Counted from the stretch's first letter, positions 47,556 through 56,051 are shown. The stretch: 64,000 nt of DNA from Garicola koreensis (GCF_014195445.1 NZ_JACIBT010000001.1:682001-746000); one strand, 5' to 3'. The notes: generated by a model from the letters alone, not told the origin. A program made the numbers and translations.

Positions 47556-48244
47556 GGGCTTCCTTTCATCGGGGGCTCGGGCAGTGTGAAGCATCGGGTG
47601 AAGGTCTGCCATGATTCCGACGGCCCGCCGATGCGCACCTCACCGCTGTGGAAGTCTTCGAACGGGTCCAGACGCTGATACACCAGCGCGGCCATCGTCT
47701 TCGGCTCCGCCTCCACACGCGTGACTGCGCCACTGCCGAGGTCAGCGAATTCGTTCACGTCGGTCATGTCAGCCCGCCGGATGGTGAAGTCTGCGTCGGT
47801 GATCTGTGCGTCAAAGACATCGCTTCCCATCACCAAGCGCAGCGCAAGGTTCACTTGTGCCGCCGCGTCCGGGTCGAAGGTCGTCTTCAACGACAAAGCA
47901 AACGACGACGCACTGAAGGACTGATGCTCCAGGTCAGTCGGCGTGTGTGCGGCCCAGCGTCCCAGGGCGATCAGGGCGGGTTCCAGCGCGGCACCCCAGG
48001 GAGTCAGTTCGTAGACAGTCGCCGCAGCCGGTGCGGCCATGCGCCGCTTGATTGTCACCCCAGCCGCAGTAAGTTCTTTGAGCCTGGCACCCAAGATGTT
48101 GGTGCTCACATTCGGCAGGGCGGCGGCAAGGTCTGAATAGCGACGCGGCCCGAAGATCAGTTCGCGCACCACGGGCATCGCCCAGCGTTCCCCGACCACA
48201 TCGAGGGCCCGAGTGATCCCACAAGCATCCGAATAGCTCCGCAT
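47552..48244 (-). CDS. HxlR-type winged-helix regulator with C-terminal sensing domain
   Basis: Transcription factor of 230 residues. The N-terminal part (1-100) is a winged helix of the HxlR group: CGITRALDVVGERWAMPVVRELIFGPRRYSDLAAALPNVSTNILGARLKEL. It lacks extra N-terminal cysteines, but Cys8 is in the usual redox or aldehyde-sensing place of HxlR proteins. The C-terminal 120 residues form a separate ligand-type domain (SCP2-like in many relatives). It heads the two-reductase operon and has direct repeats at its promoter. Confidence 0.85.
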   Translation of the reverse strand: MRSYSDACGITRALDVVGERWAMPVVRELIFGPRRYSDLAAALPNVSTNILGARLKELTAAGVTIKRRMAAPAAATVYELTPWGAALEPALIALGRWAAHTPTDLEHQSFSASSFALSLKTTFDPDAAAQVNLALRLVMGSDVFDAQITDADFTIRRADMTDVNEFADLGSGAVTRVEAEPKTMAALVYQRLDPFEDFHSGEVRIGGPSESWQTFTRCFTLPEPPMKGSP

Positions 48245-48271
48245 ACTTGTAATTCTGAACTATTTACTTGT
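48245..48271. promoter_or_regulatory. Direct repeats at the HxlR operon promoter
   Basis: ACTTGT occurs at 48245-48250 and again at 48266-48271, exactly 21 bases apart (two helical turns), in an AT-rich stretch unlike its surroundings. On the minus strand CAGAAT (48257-48252) ends seven bases before the ATG at 48244, a leaderless -10. The repeats bracket that box, so they are good candidates for autoregulation. Confidence 0.5.
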
Positions 48272-48308
48272 TAATAGCAAGCATTGTGGTGGCAGTGCCT
48301 CCATCCAG

Positions 48309-48680
48309 CTACATCCAGTTCACCCCGTCGTCTTCGAACTCCCGGATCCGATACCTGATCATGCGTTGCAGCAGCTCGGTCGGCACCGGTTTCCCATACG
48401 GCAGCTGGACGCTGCCCTTGCCGGTGGTGAACCCGACCAGCTCGTCGGCGAAAGCCTCGCGGGTGCTGGGGGTGAAGACGAAGTTGGCGTGCTTCTTATG
48501 CCCGCTGAAGACGAACAGAATGGTGCCCTGCGGGTGGAGGAAAGCCGGGTGGCCCCATTTGATCGCTTCGGTGGCTGCAGGGGCCGCGCTTCTGCTCAGA
48601 CTGCACAGTTCGGCCAGAAGATCGGCAGCGTCTGCGGAGAATTGTCCGCAGTACTGTTCGACAGTGCTCGGTGTGGTCAT
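48309..48680 (-). CDS. DUF1801 domain protein (second)
   Basis: Soluble protein of 123 residues. EAIKWGHPAFLHPQGTILFVFSGHKKHANFVF is the core of the DUF1801 family, here with the Trp-Gly-His-Pro-Ala form, and LPYGKPVPTELLQRMIRYRIREFE closes the fold. Proteins of this kind have been proposed as iron chaperones on structural grounds only. Divergent from the TM2 gene by 117 bases. Confidence 0.8.
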   Translation of the reverse strand: MTTPSTVEQYCGQFSADAADLLAELCSLSRSAAPAATEAIKWGHPAFLHPQGTILFVFSGHKKHANFVFTPSTREAFADELVGFTTGKGSVQLPYGKPVPTELLQRMIRYRIREFEDDGVNWM

Positions 48681-48797
48681 GAGTGAATTCTCGCAGCCTG
48701 CCGAGGAATCAGGCAGACTGAGAGGCAGCGGGCAGACTAGGAGGCAGCGAGCACGGCCTTCGCCCGGGAGGAATCACGCACTCTGAAGGAGCAGTCC

Positions 48798-49109
48798 ATG
48801 TCGCAGCCGTTCGGCGAGGAGCCGTATCGTCCACACGATCACCCCTACTACTACCAGGGGAACCCGTACCAGCAGGGCTATCTGCCCTACCCGGGAGGCT
48901 TTGGGCCGCCGAAGAGCCATGCCGCGGCGATCCTGCTGTCGTTCTTTCTCGGCACGCTGGGCATCGACCGGTTCTACCTCGGCCACGCGGGTGTGGGGAT
49001 CGCCAAGCTGCTGCTGAGCTGGGCCACCTTCGGCGTCTGGCAGCTCATTGATTTCATCCTCATCATCGTCAAGGGCACCTACGGTCTCAAAACCATCAAC
49101 TGGCAGTAG
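48798..49109 (+). CDS. TM2 domain membrane protein
   Basis: Small membrane protein of 103 residues. A Pro/Tyr-rich cytosolic start (HDHPYYYQGNPYQQGYLPYP) is followed by the TM2 signature AILLSFFLGTLGIDRFYLGHAGVGIAKLL and a second helix with WQLIDFILIIVKGTYG. GAAGGAG precedes the ATG. Function unknown; the family is widespread. It overlaps the convergent lipoprotein gene by 14 bases. Confidence 0.9.
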   Translation: MSQPFGEEPYRPHDHPYYYQGNPYQQGYLPYPGGFGPPKSHAAAILLSFFLGTLGIDRFYLGHAGVGIAKLLLSWATFGVWQLIDFILIIVKGTYGLKTINWQ

Positions 49110-50346
49110 CTGCCGCATCAACCGGCACCAGCAGCAGACTCCCCTGGCTGCGCACAATTCCGCCGCCGGTGTCGGTGATGTGGAACGGAACAGCCAGGGA
49201 CCCTTCACCATCGGGGTCGTAGGCTTCAGCGATGTCGCCGCTGACCGCGTTGTGGGCCTGCAGCTGGCCCTGCGCTGTGCGGAGGTAGACCAGCACTCCG
49301 CCGGTGCCCTCCAGCTGCAGGCTCTGCGCTTCTGAGTTGCTGAAGAGCCGCTCACCGGCGTCGTCGTATCCGGTGAGTTCATCACCGAGGGCGATCCAGG
49401 TTCCTGAGGTGACCTCAAATGCGGCGTCGCGCACGTCTTCGGCGATGGGATCCCCGGTTTCAAGATCAATGAGGACCCGCTCCTCCGACTCCCCGCCGAC
49501 CAGTGCGGCCGCACCGCCACCTGGGCCAGCGGTGTCCCAGCTGTGCAGCGCCTCGGCCTCCCAGCCGTACTCCTGCAGCGGCAGGCTCCAGTCAGCCGTC
49601 TCAGCACCGTGGCGGTAGGCGTGCAGATGGGTGTCATCTGCCAGCAGGACAGTTCCGCGGTACTCGCCGACGACATGTGCTGAGCCATCCGTGCTCTCAT
49701 CGGCGAGGATGTCTCCGGTGGCGGGGTCGAGCACCATGCGCGGGCCAACCTCGCCCAGCTGCTCCTGCGGTGGTGCCGCGAAGACCGCGCCTGGGCCTTG
49801 GTGCGGGCCGGGCACCTGGACCGGGCCCCACACCTGATCCCCGGTGCGCAGGTCATAGGCCGTGGCGGTGGGGCTGCCGAAGGTTCCCTCTTCTGGGTCG
49901 ATGTCAGTCAGCACCGCCAGGGGGCGTTCGCCGTCGTGGGTGATGGTGAACCCGGAGCATGCCCGGGGCCGCTCTGCCTGCCAGAGAATGTTCCCCTCGG
50001 CATCGGCGGCGGTGAAGGTCAGGAGGCCTCCGGTGTCGCCGGGGGCGAGGAAGACCCCGTCAGCACTCTTGGGGGCTGTGTCCCAGGTGGGGTCCAGCAG
50101 CGGGCGGTCATCCAACTGATACGGCAGCCGCAGCTCGCCGACCTGGGCTTCCGGCGCCTGCTCCTCGACGGTGACCGGGGAGGGCTCATACTCGGGCACC
50201 TCCTCGGCCCCAGTGTTTGCCTGCTGCGTGTTGTTCGCCTGCCCAGTGCTGTTTTCCGGCCCACCGCAGGCGGCGAGAAGCAGTCCGGCCGCCAGGAGCA
50301 CGGCTGCTGCGCCACCACGAGGGGCGGGCCGGTCGACTCGGCTCAT
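49096..50346 (-). CDS. PQQ-type beta-propeller lipoprotein
   Basis: Exported lipoprotein of 416 residues: signal LLAAGLLLAACGG with lipobox, a low-complexity linker rich in Asn, Gln and Glu, then blades with repeated Trp/Asp patterns (ILWQAERPRAC, RTGDQVWGPVQVPG, HAYRHGAETADWSLPLQEYG, AQGQLQAHNAVSGDIAEAY). PQQ-like repeats suggest a scaffold rather than an enzyme. The ATG overlaps the ccdA stop (ATGA), so it belongs to the dsbA-ccdA operon. A role in extracytosolic redox or assembly of metal proteins is plausible. Confidence 0.82.
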   Translation of the reverse strand: MSRVDRPAPRGGAAAVLLAAGLLLAACGGPENSTGQANNTQQANTGAEEVPEYEPSPVTVEEQAPEAQVGELRLPYQLDDRPLLDPTWDTAPKSADGVFLAPGDTGGLLTFTAADAEGNILWQAERPRACSGFTITHDGERPLAVLTDIDPEEGTFGSPTATAYDLRTGDQVWGPVQVPGPHQGPGAVFAAPPQEQLGEVGPRMVLDPATGDILADESTDGSAHVVGEYRGTVLLADDTHLHAYRHGAETADWSLPLQEYGWEAEALHSWDTAGPGGGAAALVGGESEERVLIDLETGDPIAEDVRDAAFEVTSGTWIALGDELTGYDDAGERLFSNSEAQSLQLEGTGGVLVYLRTAQGQLQAHNAVSGDIAEAYDPDGEGSLAVPFHITDTGGGIVRSQGSLLLVPVDAAATAS

Positions 50347-51230
50347 CGTGACTGCCTGACTGGTCGGCTTGGGTCTGCCGAGCGGTTCTGGTCTGCTGAC
50401 ACCGGGCGCGACCGTCTGCGGCGAAGTGCCCAGAGACTGATGATCACCGCAGCGACGACGGCGACCAGCACCGCGTCCCATACTGGGGAGGAGAGGACGC
50501 CGGCGCTCGACTGCAGCCAGCGCTGGACGCCGGCCGGCACCAACGAGGGTGCGTCGACCAGGCCGTTGGTGACCCAGAAGAGCACCCCGATAGCGATGAT
50601 CAGCAGCCCGGTGATCACAGAGGTGGTGTGCAGCTGCCGTCCCAGGAACCGGAATCCGCGTCCGCGGATCACGCTGATGGTCCGCGGGCTGAGCCTGGTC
50701 CAAACAGCGGCCAGCAGGGTCAGCGGCACCACCATGCCCAGCCCGTAGACCGCCAGCATCAGTCCGGCTTCCAAGGACCCTCCTTGGGCCATGGCGAGGG
50801 TGAGAATGGCCCCCAGGATGGGACCGGCGCAGAAGCCGGCCACGCCGCTGGCTGCTCCCAGCAGCAGGGTCCGGACTGCCCCGGTGCGGCTGTGGGCCTG
50901 CTGCTGCAGCCGATCAGCCCCGGGCAGGTATTTGGCCACATCGAAGCCGAAGCCCAGTGCTTGGGCCGCTCCCAGCACGATCAGCAGCACTGCGGTGCCG
51001 ATCACCAGCACGTTCCAGTAGGAGGTCACCAGCGAGCCCAGGGCGCCCAGGCCCAGTCCCAGGGGGACCAGGGTGATGGTCAGTCCGAGGTAGAAGATGC
51101 CCCCGTGCAGCAACAGTCGCATCCGGCTGCCCAGGGTTGAGGCGAAGAATGCGGGAAGCAGCAGGGCTCCGCAGGGGCTGAGCAGGGCCAGTATTCCGCC
51201 GAGGAAGGCCGCCAGCAGGCTGATATCCAT
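50343..51230 (-). CDS. ccdA: Cytochrome c biogenesis/thiol transport protein CcdA
   Basis: Membrane protein of 295 residues that moves reducing equivalents from cytosolic thioredoxin to the outside. GGILALLSPCGALLLPAFFAS holds the first conserved Cys-Gly after a Pro, and GVAGFCAGPILGAIL the second cysteine, in two homologous triple-helix halves. The Arg-rich tail after the last helix is cytosolic. It lies six bases after the DsbA-like gene and overlaps the lipoprotein gene. Confidence 0.92.
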   Translation of the reverse strand: MDISLLAAFLGGILALLSPCGALLLPAFFASTLGSRMRLLLHGGIFYLGLTITLVPLGLGLGALGSLVTSYWNVLVIGTAVLLIVLGAAQALGFGFDVAKYLPGADRLQQQAHSRTGAVRTLLLGAASGVAGFCAGPILGAILTLAMAQGGSLEAGLMLAVYGLGMVVPLTLLAAVWTRLSPRTISVIRGRGFRFLGRQLHTTSVITGLLIIAIGVLFWVTNGLVDAPSLVPAGVQRWLQSSAGVLSSPVWDAVLVAVVAAVIISLWALRRRRSRPVSADQNRSADPSRPVRQSR

Positions 51231-51236
51231 GGGTGT

Positions 51237-52007
51237 CTACTCCTGGGAGGCTTCCAGAGCCTCGTCGACGGCGTCGGTAAACACCTCGGTGGGCTGGGCC
51301 CCGACCACCGGCTCCCCGTCCAGGACGAAGACCGGGGTGGAATGGGCGCCCAGGTCGAAGCCCATCTGTTGGTTCGCTTCGATCTCCTCAATGACCTGAT
51401 CAGAGTGCATGTCCTGGCTGAACTGTTCCACGTCCAATCCCAGCTCGCCGGCCAGTTCGGTCAGCGCCTCGTCGCTGAGGGCTGATTCGGAGCGGGTCTC
51501 GCCCTCGACGAAGAGCTCATCGTGGTACTGCCAGAACTCACCCTGCAGTCCAGCGGCGTAGGCCGCCTGCGAGGCTGCCTCCGAGGCAGGGCCGAAGACG
51601 TTGAGGTCACGCCATTCGATCCGCAGGTCCCCGGCTTCGACGTAGTCCATCATCGCCGGCAGCGTCTCGTGGCTCCAGCTCGCGCAGAACGGGCACTGGT
51701 AGTCGGAGAAGACCACCAGACCCACCGGAGCATCCACGTCGCCGGCAGCCAGCGGGTCCTGCTCATCGCGGGCCTCCACGTAGCTGAAGTCGGTCTGGTC
51801 CGGATCTTCGTACTCATCGGGGTTGACCACATCGGCCGGAACGTCCTCTTCGGCGCTCTGGCTCTGCTGATCGGGGCCCTGGCCTGCGCGGCTCTGCTGC
51901 GCATCGTCGTCGGGCCACAGCAGCACGGCGATGACGACGGCGGCCGCAGCGAGCACCAGCACCGGAATCAGCCAGCTGCGTCCAGTCAGGGCAGGTTTAT
52001 CGGACAT
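51237..52007 (-). CDS. Membrane-anchored DsbA-like thiol oxidoreductase
   Basis: Protein of 256 residues with an N-terminal membrane anchor (about 11-31), an acidic linker and a DsbA/TlpA-type domain: GLVVFSDYQCPFCASW gives Cys105-Pro-Phe-Cys108, and GFDLGAHSTPVFVLDG the cis-proline loop. It acts outside the membrane. First gene of the dsbA-ccdA-lipoprotein operon, preceded by AAGGAA, and divergent from the CPVC-blaI-M56 operon across a shared operator region. Confidence 0.9.
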   Translation of the reverse strand: MSDKPALTGRSWLIPVLVLAAAAVVIAVLLWPDDDAQQSRAGQGPDQQSQSAEEDVPADVVNPDEYEDPDQTDFSYVEARDEQDPLAAGDVDAPVGLVVFSDYQCPFCASWSHETLPAMMDYVEAGDLRIEWRDLNVFGPASEAASQAAYAAGLQGEFWQYHDELFVEGETRSESALSDEALTELAGELGLDVEQFSQDMHSDQVIEEIEANQQMGFDLGAHSTPVFVLDGEPVVGAQPTEVFTDAVDEALEASQE

Positions 52008-52057
52008 GGAGTGGGTTCCTTCACAGAAGCGGTCAGAAGCTTTGATTACTATCCCAT

Positions 52058-52085
52058 ATAGTAACTATGTGGCATAGTAACTATG
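52058..52085. promoter_or_regulatory. Twin palindromic operators of the redox divergon
   Basis: CATAGTAACTATG (52073-52085) is a perfect palindrome about a central A, and ATAGTAACTAT (52058-52068) is a second copy with the same centre. Centres are 16 bases apart. A half site CATAGT recurs at 52105-52110. They lie between the divergent DsbA-like and CPVC genes. A BlaI-family repressor is encoded one gene downstream and is the natural candidate to bind. Confidence 0.65.
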
Positions 52086-52120
52086 CAAGTTCGTCACGAT
52101 CCGGCATAGTAGAGGACATC

Positions 52121-52687
52121 ATGGCACCGCGAATCCGAGGCACCGATCAGCTGCGCACTCTGCTCCACCTGGCATGGCAGGGACTGCGCATGTGGACCCC
52201 ACGCCAGATCGGCGCCGCCGTCATCAGTGCCGCGGCGGTGGCCCTGGTCATCGGCGTCGCCACGGTGCTGATCCCCAATCCGGTCTTCGCTCGTGATATT
52301 GAGCCGGTGTGGTGGAACTATCCGATCTGGATCCTCACCGCTGCGCTGACCGGCATGCTCATCGCCACCTATGTGCGTGCCCACCGTGCTGCCCCTGCTG
52401 CGCCGGCGGACAGCGATGAGTCCAGTCAGCGGCGCAGCAGCAGGTTCGGGTTGGCCGGAACCGTGCTGGCTTGGTTCGCGGTGGGCTGCCCGGTCTGCAA
52501 TAAGATCGCCCTGCTGGCCCTGGGCTACTCGGGGGCGATCACCTGGTTCACTCCGGTTCAGCCCTACCTCGCCGGTGCGGCCGTGATCTTCTGCGCACTC
52601 GCCCTAGTCATCCGGCTGAAGGGTCAGGTCCTGTGTGCGGCACCGGCGCAGTCCTCGCCAGCAGCCGCGGAAAGGGTGGGCGCATGA
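52121..52687 (+). CDS. Membrane protein with intramembrane CPVC motif
   Basis: Uncharacterised protein of 188 residues with about four helices. The third helix contains FAVGCPVCNKIALLALGYSGA, with Cys123 and Cys126, and Cys158 and Cys172 lie in or near the last helix. Paired cysteines in a membrane segment suggest thiol redox or metal handling (copper or mercury transporters use similar motifs), but the family is not one I can name. AGAGGA precedes the ATG. It is the first gene of the blaI-M56 operon and overlaps blaI by four bases. Confidence 0.8.
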   Translation: MAPRIRGTDQLRTLLHLAWQGLRMWTPRQIGAAVISAAAVALVIGVATVLIPNPVFARDIEPVWWNYPIWILTAALTGMLIATYVRAHRAAPAAPADSDESSQRRSSRFGLAGTVLAWFAVGCPVCNKIALLALGYSGAITWFTPVQPYLAGAAVIFCALALVIRLKGQVLCAAPAQSSPAAAERVGA

Positions 52688-53085
52688 CCGCTGAGACGCC
52701 TCAGGACGCCGGCTCTCGGGCACCGCAGCTGGGCGCACTGGAGGCCCAGGTGATGGAGCTGCTGTGGCAGCAGGGCCCGTGCAGCGTTCGCGACGTGATG
52801 GACACCCTTGAGCAGCGGCCGGCCTACACGACAATTGCTACGGTGATGCAGAACCTGCAGCGCAAGGGCCTCGTGCGCTCCCAGCACCAGGGCCGCGCCG
52901 TCTCCTATGTTCCCGAAGTGAGTCGGGAAGCGCATACTGCCCAGATGATGCGCCATGCCCTGGAATCCAGCAGCGACCGTGCCGCGTCGATCCTGCACTT
53001 CGTCAAAGACATGCCCGACGACGAACTGAGCATGCTGCGTCACTACCTCGACCAGTCCCCGACCGAGGAGCAGGAAGCATCGTGA
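52684..53085 (+). CDS. BlaI/MecI/CopY-family repressor
   Basis: Winged-helix repressor of 133 residues: LGALEAQVMELLWQQGPCSVRDVMDTLEQ is the start of the DNA-binding domain, PAYTTIATVMQNLQRKGLVRSQHQGRAVSYVP the recognition helix and wing, and the remaining helices dimerise. In Gram-positive bacteria such repressors are removed by a partner M56 protease, and that gene follows here with a GTGA overlap. Target sites are likely the palindromes at 52058-52085. Confidence 0.93.
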   Translation: MTAETPQDAGSRAPQLGALEAQVMELLWQQGPCSVRDVMDTLEQRPAYTTIATVMQNLQRKGLVRSQHQGRAVSYVPEVSREAHTAQMMRHALESSSDRAASILHFVKDMPDDELSMLRHYLDQSPTEEQEAS

Positions 53086-54074
53086 GCCTCACTGTGGCCG
53101 CAGCGGTGTTCATTGCCTGCCTTGCGCTGGTCGGGGTCTACGGGGCGCCCATCATCCGTTGGGCGGCTCCGAAGCTGATGCGCACCCCACGGGTCGCCGT
53201 CGCAGTGCTGTCTGCTGTGCTGGCGCTGTGGCTGCTGGGGATCGCCGCCGTCGGCCCGATGCTGGCCTGGGTCACCTCCAGCTCCAGCACCGTACTGCCC
53301 GGCAGAGCCGGTGAAGTCTGCCAACGATGTTTGGACGCGGCCAGCCCGCTGGGGTCCGGCGCCGGGGTGGAGACCCTGATCCCGGCGATTCCCCTGCTGG
53401 GCGCGCCGGTGGTCCTGGTGGCGGTGCTGCTGATCTCGGCACTGCGCTCCTACGGCCGCCGGCGATCATTGATGCGCACCCTCTGCCAGCGCCTGGCGGG
53501 GGCAGCCGCAGCTGAGACGGTTCAGGGGGTCCGGGTCATGGTGGTCGAGGACCCGGACCCGGTAGCCTATGCCCTGCCCCGCCGCTGCCGGGCGATCGTG
53601 GTCTCCCGCCGGCTCATTGACACCCTGACCCCCGATGAGCTTTCCGCGGTGCTCACCCATGAGCAGGCCCACCTGCGCCAGCGCCATCACCTCATCCTGA
53701 CTCTGCTGGAGAGCATCAGCCGGCCGCTGCGAGCCGTGCCGCTGGTCCGCACAGTCTCTGCTGCTGTTCCGCACTACCTGGAGGTCGCCGCGGATAACAC
53801 AGCACGCGGCCATGCAGGCACTGCAGTGTTGGCCAGCGCCCTGCTGAAGATCGGTGAGATTCCCAAACAGCCAGCGGCAGCACGGCCCGAGCCGCTAGCG
53901 CTGCACGCCGCCGGCACCGACCGGATCCGTCAGCTGGTGGCACCGCACCACAGCACCGGCGCAACCGTCTCAACCGTTGCTGTGGTCACCGCGGGCCTGG
54001 CGCTGCTGGCTGCCAGCGCGGCAGTGCACCTGCCCTACGCACACGCGGTGCTCACCGGCTGTTTCCACACCTGA
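53082..54074 (+). CDS. M56-family (BlaR1-type) zinc metallopeptidase
   Basis: Integral membrane protease of 330 residues with helices at the start, the middle and the end. The zinc site His193-Glu-Gln-Ala-His197 lies in VLTHEQAHLRQRHHLIL. A ligand-sensing penicillin-binding domain such as that of BlaR1 is absent, so the signal must be sensed by the membrane part or another protein. GTG start overlapping the repressor stop. Probably the antirepressor of the adjacent BlaI. Confidence 0.9.
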   Translation: MSLTVAAAVFIACLALVGVYGAPIIRWAAPKLMRTPRVAVAVLSAVLALWLLGIAAVGPMLAWVTSSSSTVLPGRAGEVCQRCLDAASPLGSGAGVETLIPAIPLLGAPVVLVAVLLISALRSYGRRRSLMRTLCQRLAGAAAAETVQGVRVMVVEDPDPVAYALPRRCRAIVVSRRLIDTLTPDELSAVLTHEQAHLRQRHHLILTLLESISRPLRAVPLVRTVSAAVPHYLEVAADNTARGHAGTAVLASALLKIGEIPKQPAAARPEPLALHAAGTDRIRQLVAPHHSTGATVSTVAVVTAGLALLAASAAVHLPYAHAVLTGCFHT

Positions 54075-54101
54075 GGCCATCACCCCTGGCGGCAGGCTCC
54101 C

Positions 54102-55178
54102 CTACGCCGGCTGCTGCACCAGAGCCGGGTAGTCGGTGTAGCCCACTGAGAGGTCTTCGCCGGAGTCCGGATAGAAGGTGGACGGGTTCGGGGTGTTCAG
54201 CTGCGCCCCCAGCGCGATCCGCTCGACCAGGTCCGGTGTGGCGATGTAGTCGCGGCCGAAGGCCACCGCATCAGCTGCACCGGCTTCGATCAGCCGTTGT
54301 GCGTCGTCGCTGGTCATCTCGTCGTTGGCGATCACCGGTCCGCCGAAGCTGCGGCGGATCTGACCGATGAGGCTGTCATCAGCCTCGACCTCCCGGACGA
54401 ACAGGAAGGCGACGCCGCGCCGCCCCAGCTCTTGGGCCGCGTATCCGAATACCGAGCCGGGATCGGAGTCGCCCATGTCGTGCTCCTCCCCGCGCGGCCG
54501 CAGGTGGACGCCGACGCGGTCTGGGCCCCATACCTCGGTGACCGCGTCAGTGAGCTCCAGCAGAAAGCGAGCCCGGTTCTCCACTGATCCGCCATAGTCG
54601 TCTGTTCGCACGTTGGTGCTGTCCTGCAGGAACTGATCGATCAGGTACCCGTTGGCCGCATGGATCTCCACCCCGTCGAAGCCGGCACGTTCGGCGTTCT
54701 GTGCCCCACGCCGGAAGTCCTCAATGACGCCGGGGATCTCCTCAGCCTCCAACGCGCGCGGCTGAGGGTAGGGGCGGCGGGGGCGCAGCCGCTTCACCCG
54801 CCCGGCAGCGGCGATCGCGCTGGGAGCGACCGGCAGTTCGCCGCCGAGCAGCTCCGGATCGGAGATCCGCCCTACGTGCCACAGCTGCAGAAAGATCCGC
54901 CCGCCGGCAGCATGGACAGCCTCGGTGACCTTCTGCCACCCGGCGACCTGCTCCTGGTTCCAGATGCCCGGGGTGCCGTGATAGCCAACCCCCTGGGGGC
55001 TGACGGAGGTGGCCTCGCTGATGATCAGCCCAGCGCCGGCCCGCTGGGTGTAGTACTGGACCATCAGGTCAGTGGGAACCCGCGCATCCCCGGCCCGGGC
55101 TCGGGTCAATGGTGCCATGATGATCCGATTCGGGAGGCTCACCGAGCCCAGGGTCAGCGGGTCCATCAGCACAGACAT
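54102..55178 (-). CDS. Old Yellow Enzyme-type alkene reductase
   Basis: FMN- and NADPH-dependent ene-reductase of 358 residues. NRIIMAPLTRARAGDARVPTDL is the flavin-site opening, GFDGVEIHAANGYLIDQFLQDSTNVRTDDYGG carries the His-Ala-Ala-Asn and the arginine loop, and the barrel ends with ADAVAFGRDYIATPDLV. Such enzymes reduce activated alkenes, nitrate esters and N-ethylmaleimide. AGAGGAG lies before the ATG. It stands alone. Confidence 0.93.
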   Translation of the reverse strand: MSVLMDPLTLGSVSLPNRIIMAPLTRARAGDARVPTDLMVQYYTQRAGAGLIISEATSVSPQGVGYHGTPGIWNQEQVAGWQKVTEAVHAAGGRIFLQLWHVGRISDPELLGGELPVAPSAIAAAGRVKRLRPRRPYPQPRALEAEEIPGVIEDFRRGAQNAERAGFDGVEIHAANGYLIDQFLQDSTNVRTDDYGGSVENRARFLLELTDAVTEVWGPDRVGVHLRPRGEEHDMGDSDPGSVFGYAAQELGRRGVAFLFVREVEADDSLIGQIRRSFGGPVIANDEMTSDDAQRLIEAGAADAVAFGRDYIATPDLVERIALGAQLNTPNPSTFYPDSGEDLSVGYTDYPALVQQPA

Positions 55179-55273
55179 GCAAGCGCTCCTCTTTCAGCAA
55201 TAAGAAACAATTCAAACGACGACGGCGGTGAGCCCCGTGCGGCATTGCACGATGGGCGTTCTCGCACACCCCG

Positions 55274-56038
55274 TCACAACTGAGGCAGACTGCCGGATGT
55301 TCCTGGTGGGGTGATCGGCTCCATCAGCTGCGGGCCCTCGCTGCGGACACTGCCCACTGCCCTGTCCACTGGGTAGACCTCCCAGTCCGCGACGACGCCG
55401 AACGACTCGGCCCGGATCCGTTCGACCAGGGCCTCTGCCTCATCCGCGCTGAGTCGGCCGGAGCTCAACCAGTGCTGCGCGGTCTCCGGACTCATCGCCA
55501 GCGGGATGCGGTCGTGCAGCTGGGCCAGCTCATCGAGGGTGTCGCCCTGGCCGGTCTCTGGGGACGGGCCAGTCAGGATGGTGCAGGAGAGCACCCACTG
55601 GGCAGTCTCCGGGTCCTTCCACCACTCATAGAGTCCGGCGAAGGTGATGAGCCCGTGATCTGCGGGCCGGACGGCATAGGGCTGCTTAGCGCCCTTGGGT
55701 CCGGTCCATTCGTAGTAGGCGTCGGCGAGCACTGCGCAGCGCCGGGCACGCACTGCGGAGCGGAACGTCGGCTTCTGGGTGACGGTCTCGCTTCTGGCGT
55801 TGAAGGCCCGGTTGGAGAAGGTCCGGTCCTTCGCCCAGACCGGAAGCAGCCCCCACCGGGCAGTGTGCAGCTCCCGGTGGATCTCGGCGTCGTCGTCGAC
55901 CCGCTCCAGCAGGATCGGCACCTCACTGGTGATCGCCACGTTCCAGGAGATGCGCTCCCGGTAGGTCAGTCCCGGCTCGGCCTCGAGCAGGGGGACCAGA
56001 TCACCGGTGGCTCGGGCGATGACGTAGCGTCCGCACAT
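55274..56038 (-). CDS. SOS response-associated peptidase (YedK/HMCES)
   Basis: Forms a covalent thiazolidine bond with abasic sites in single-stranded DNA through Cys2. The 254 residues begin MCGRYVIARATGDLV, with Cys at position 2 exposed after Met removal; AFNARSETVTQKPTF holds the conserved Asn and Glu, ADAYYEWTGPKGAKQPYAV the second Glu, and LHDRIPLAMSPE the active His. A TAGCCT box seven bases before the ATG suggests a leaderless message. No LexA box is seen at this gene. Confidence 0.95.
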   Translation of the reverse strand: MCGRYVIARATGDLVPLLEAEPGLTYRERISWNVAITSEVPILLERVDDDAEIHRELHTARWGLLPVWAKDRTFSNRAFNARSETVTQKPTFRSAVRARRCAVLADAYYEWTGPKGAKQPYAVRPADHGLITFAGLYEWWKDPETAQWVLSCTILTGPSPETGQGDTLDELAQLHDRIPLAMSPETAQHWLSSGRLSADEAEALVERIRAESFGVVADWEVYPVDRAVGSVRSEGPQLMEPITPPGTSGSLPQL

Positions 56039-56045
56039 ACTGCTG

Positions 56046-56051
56046 AGGCTA
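56046..56051 (-). promoter_or_regulatory. -10 box for leaderless yedK-type gene
   Basis: On the minus strand TAGCCT ends seven bases before the ATG at 56038. No ribosome site is present. Confidence 0.4.
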
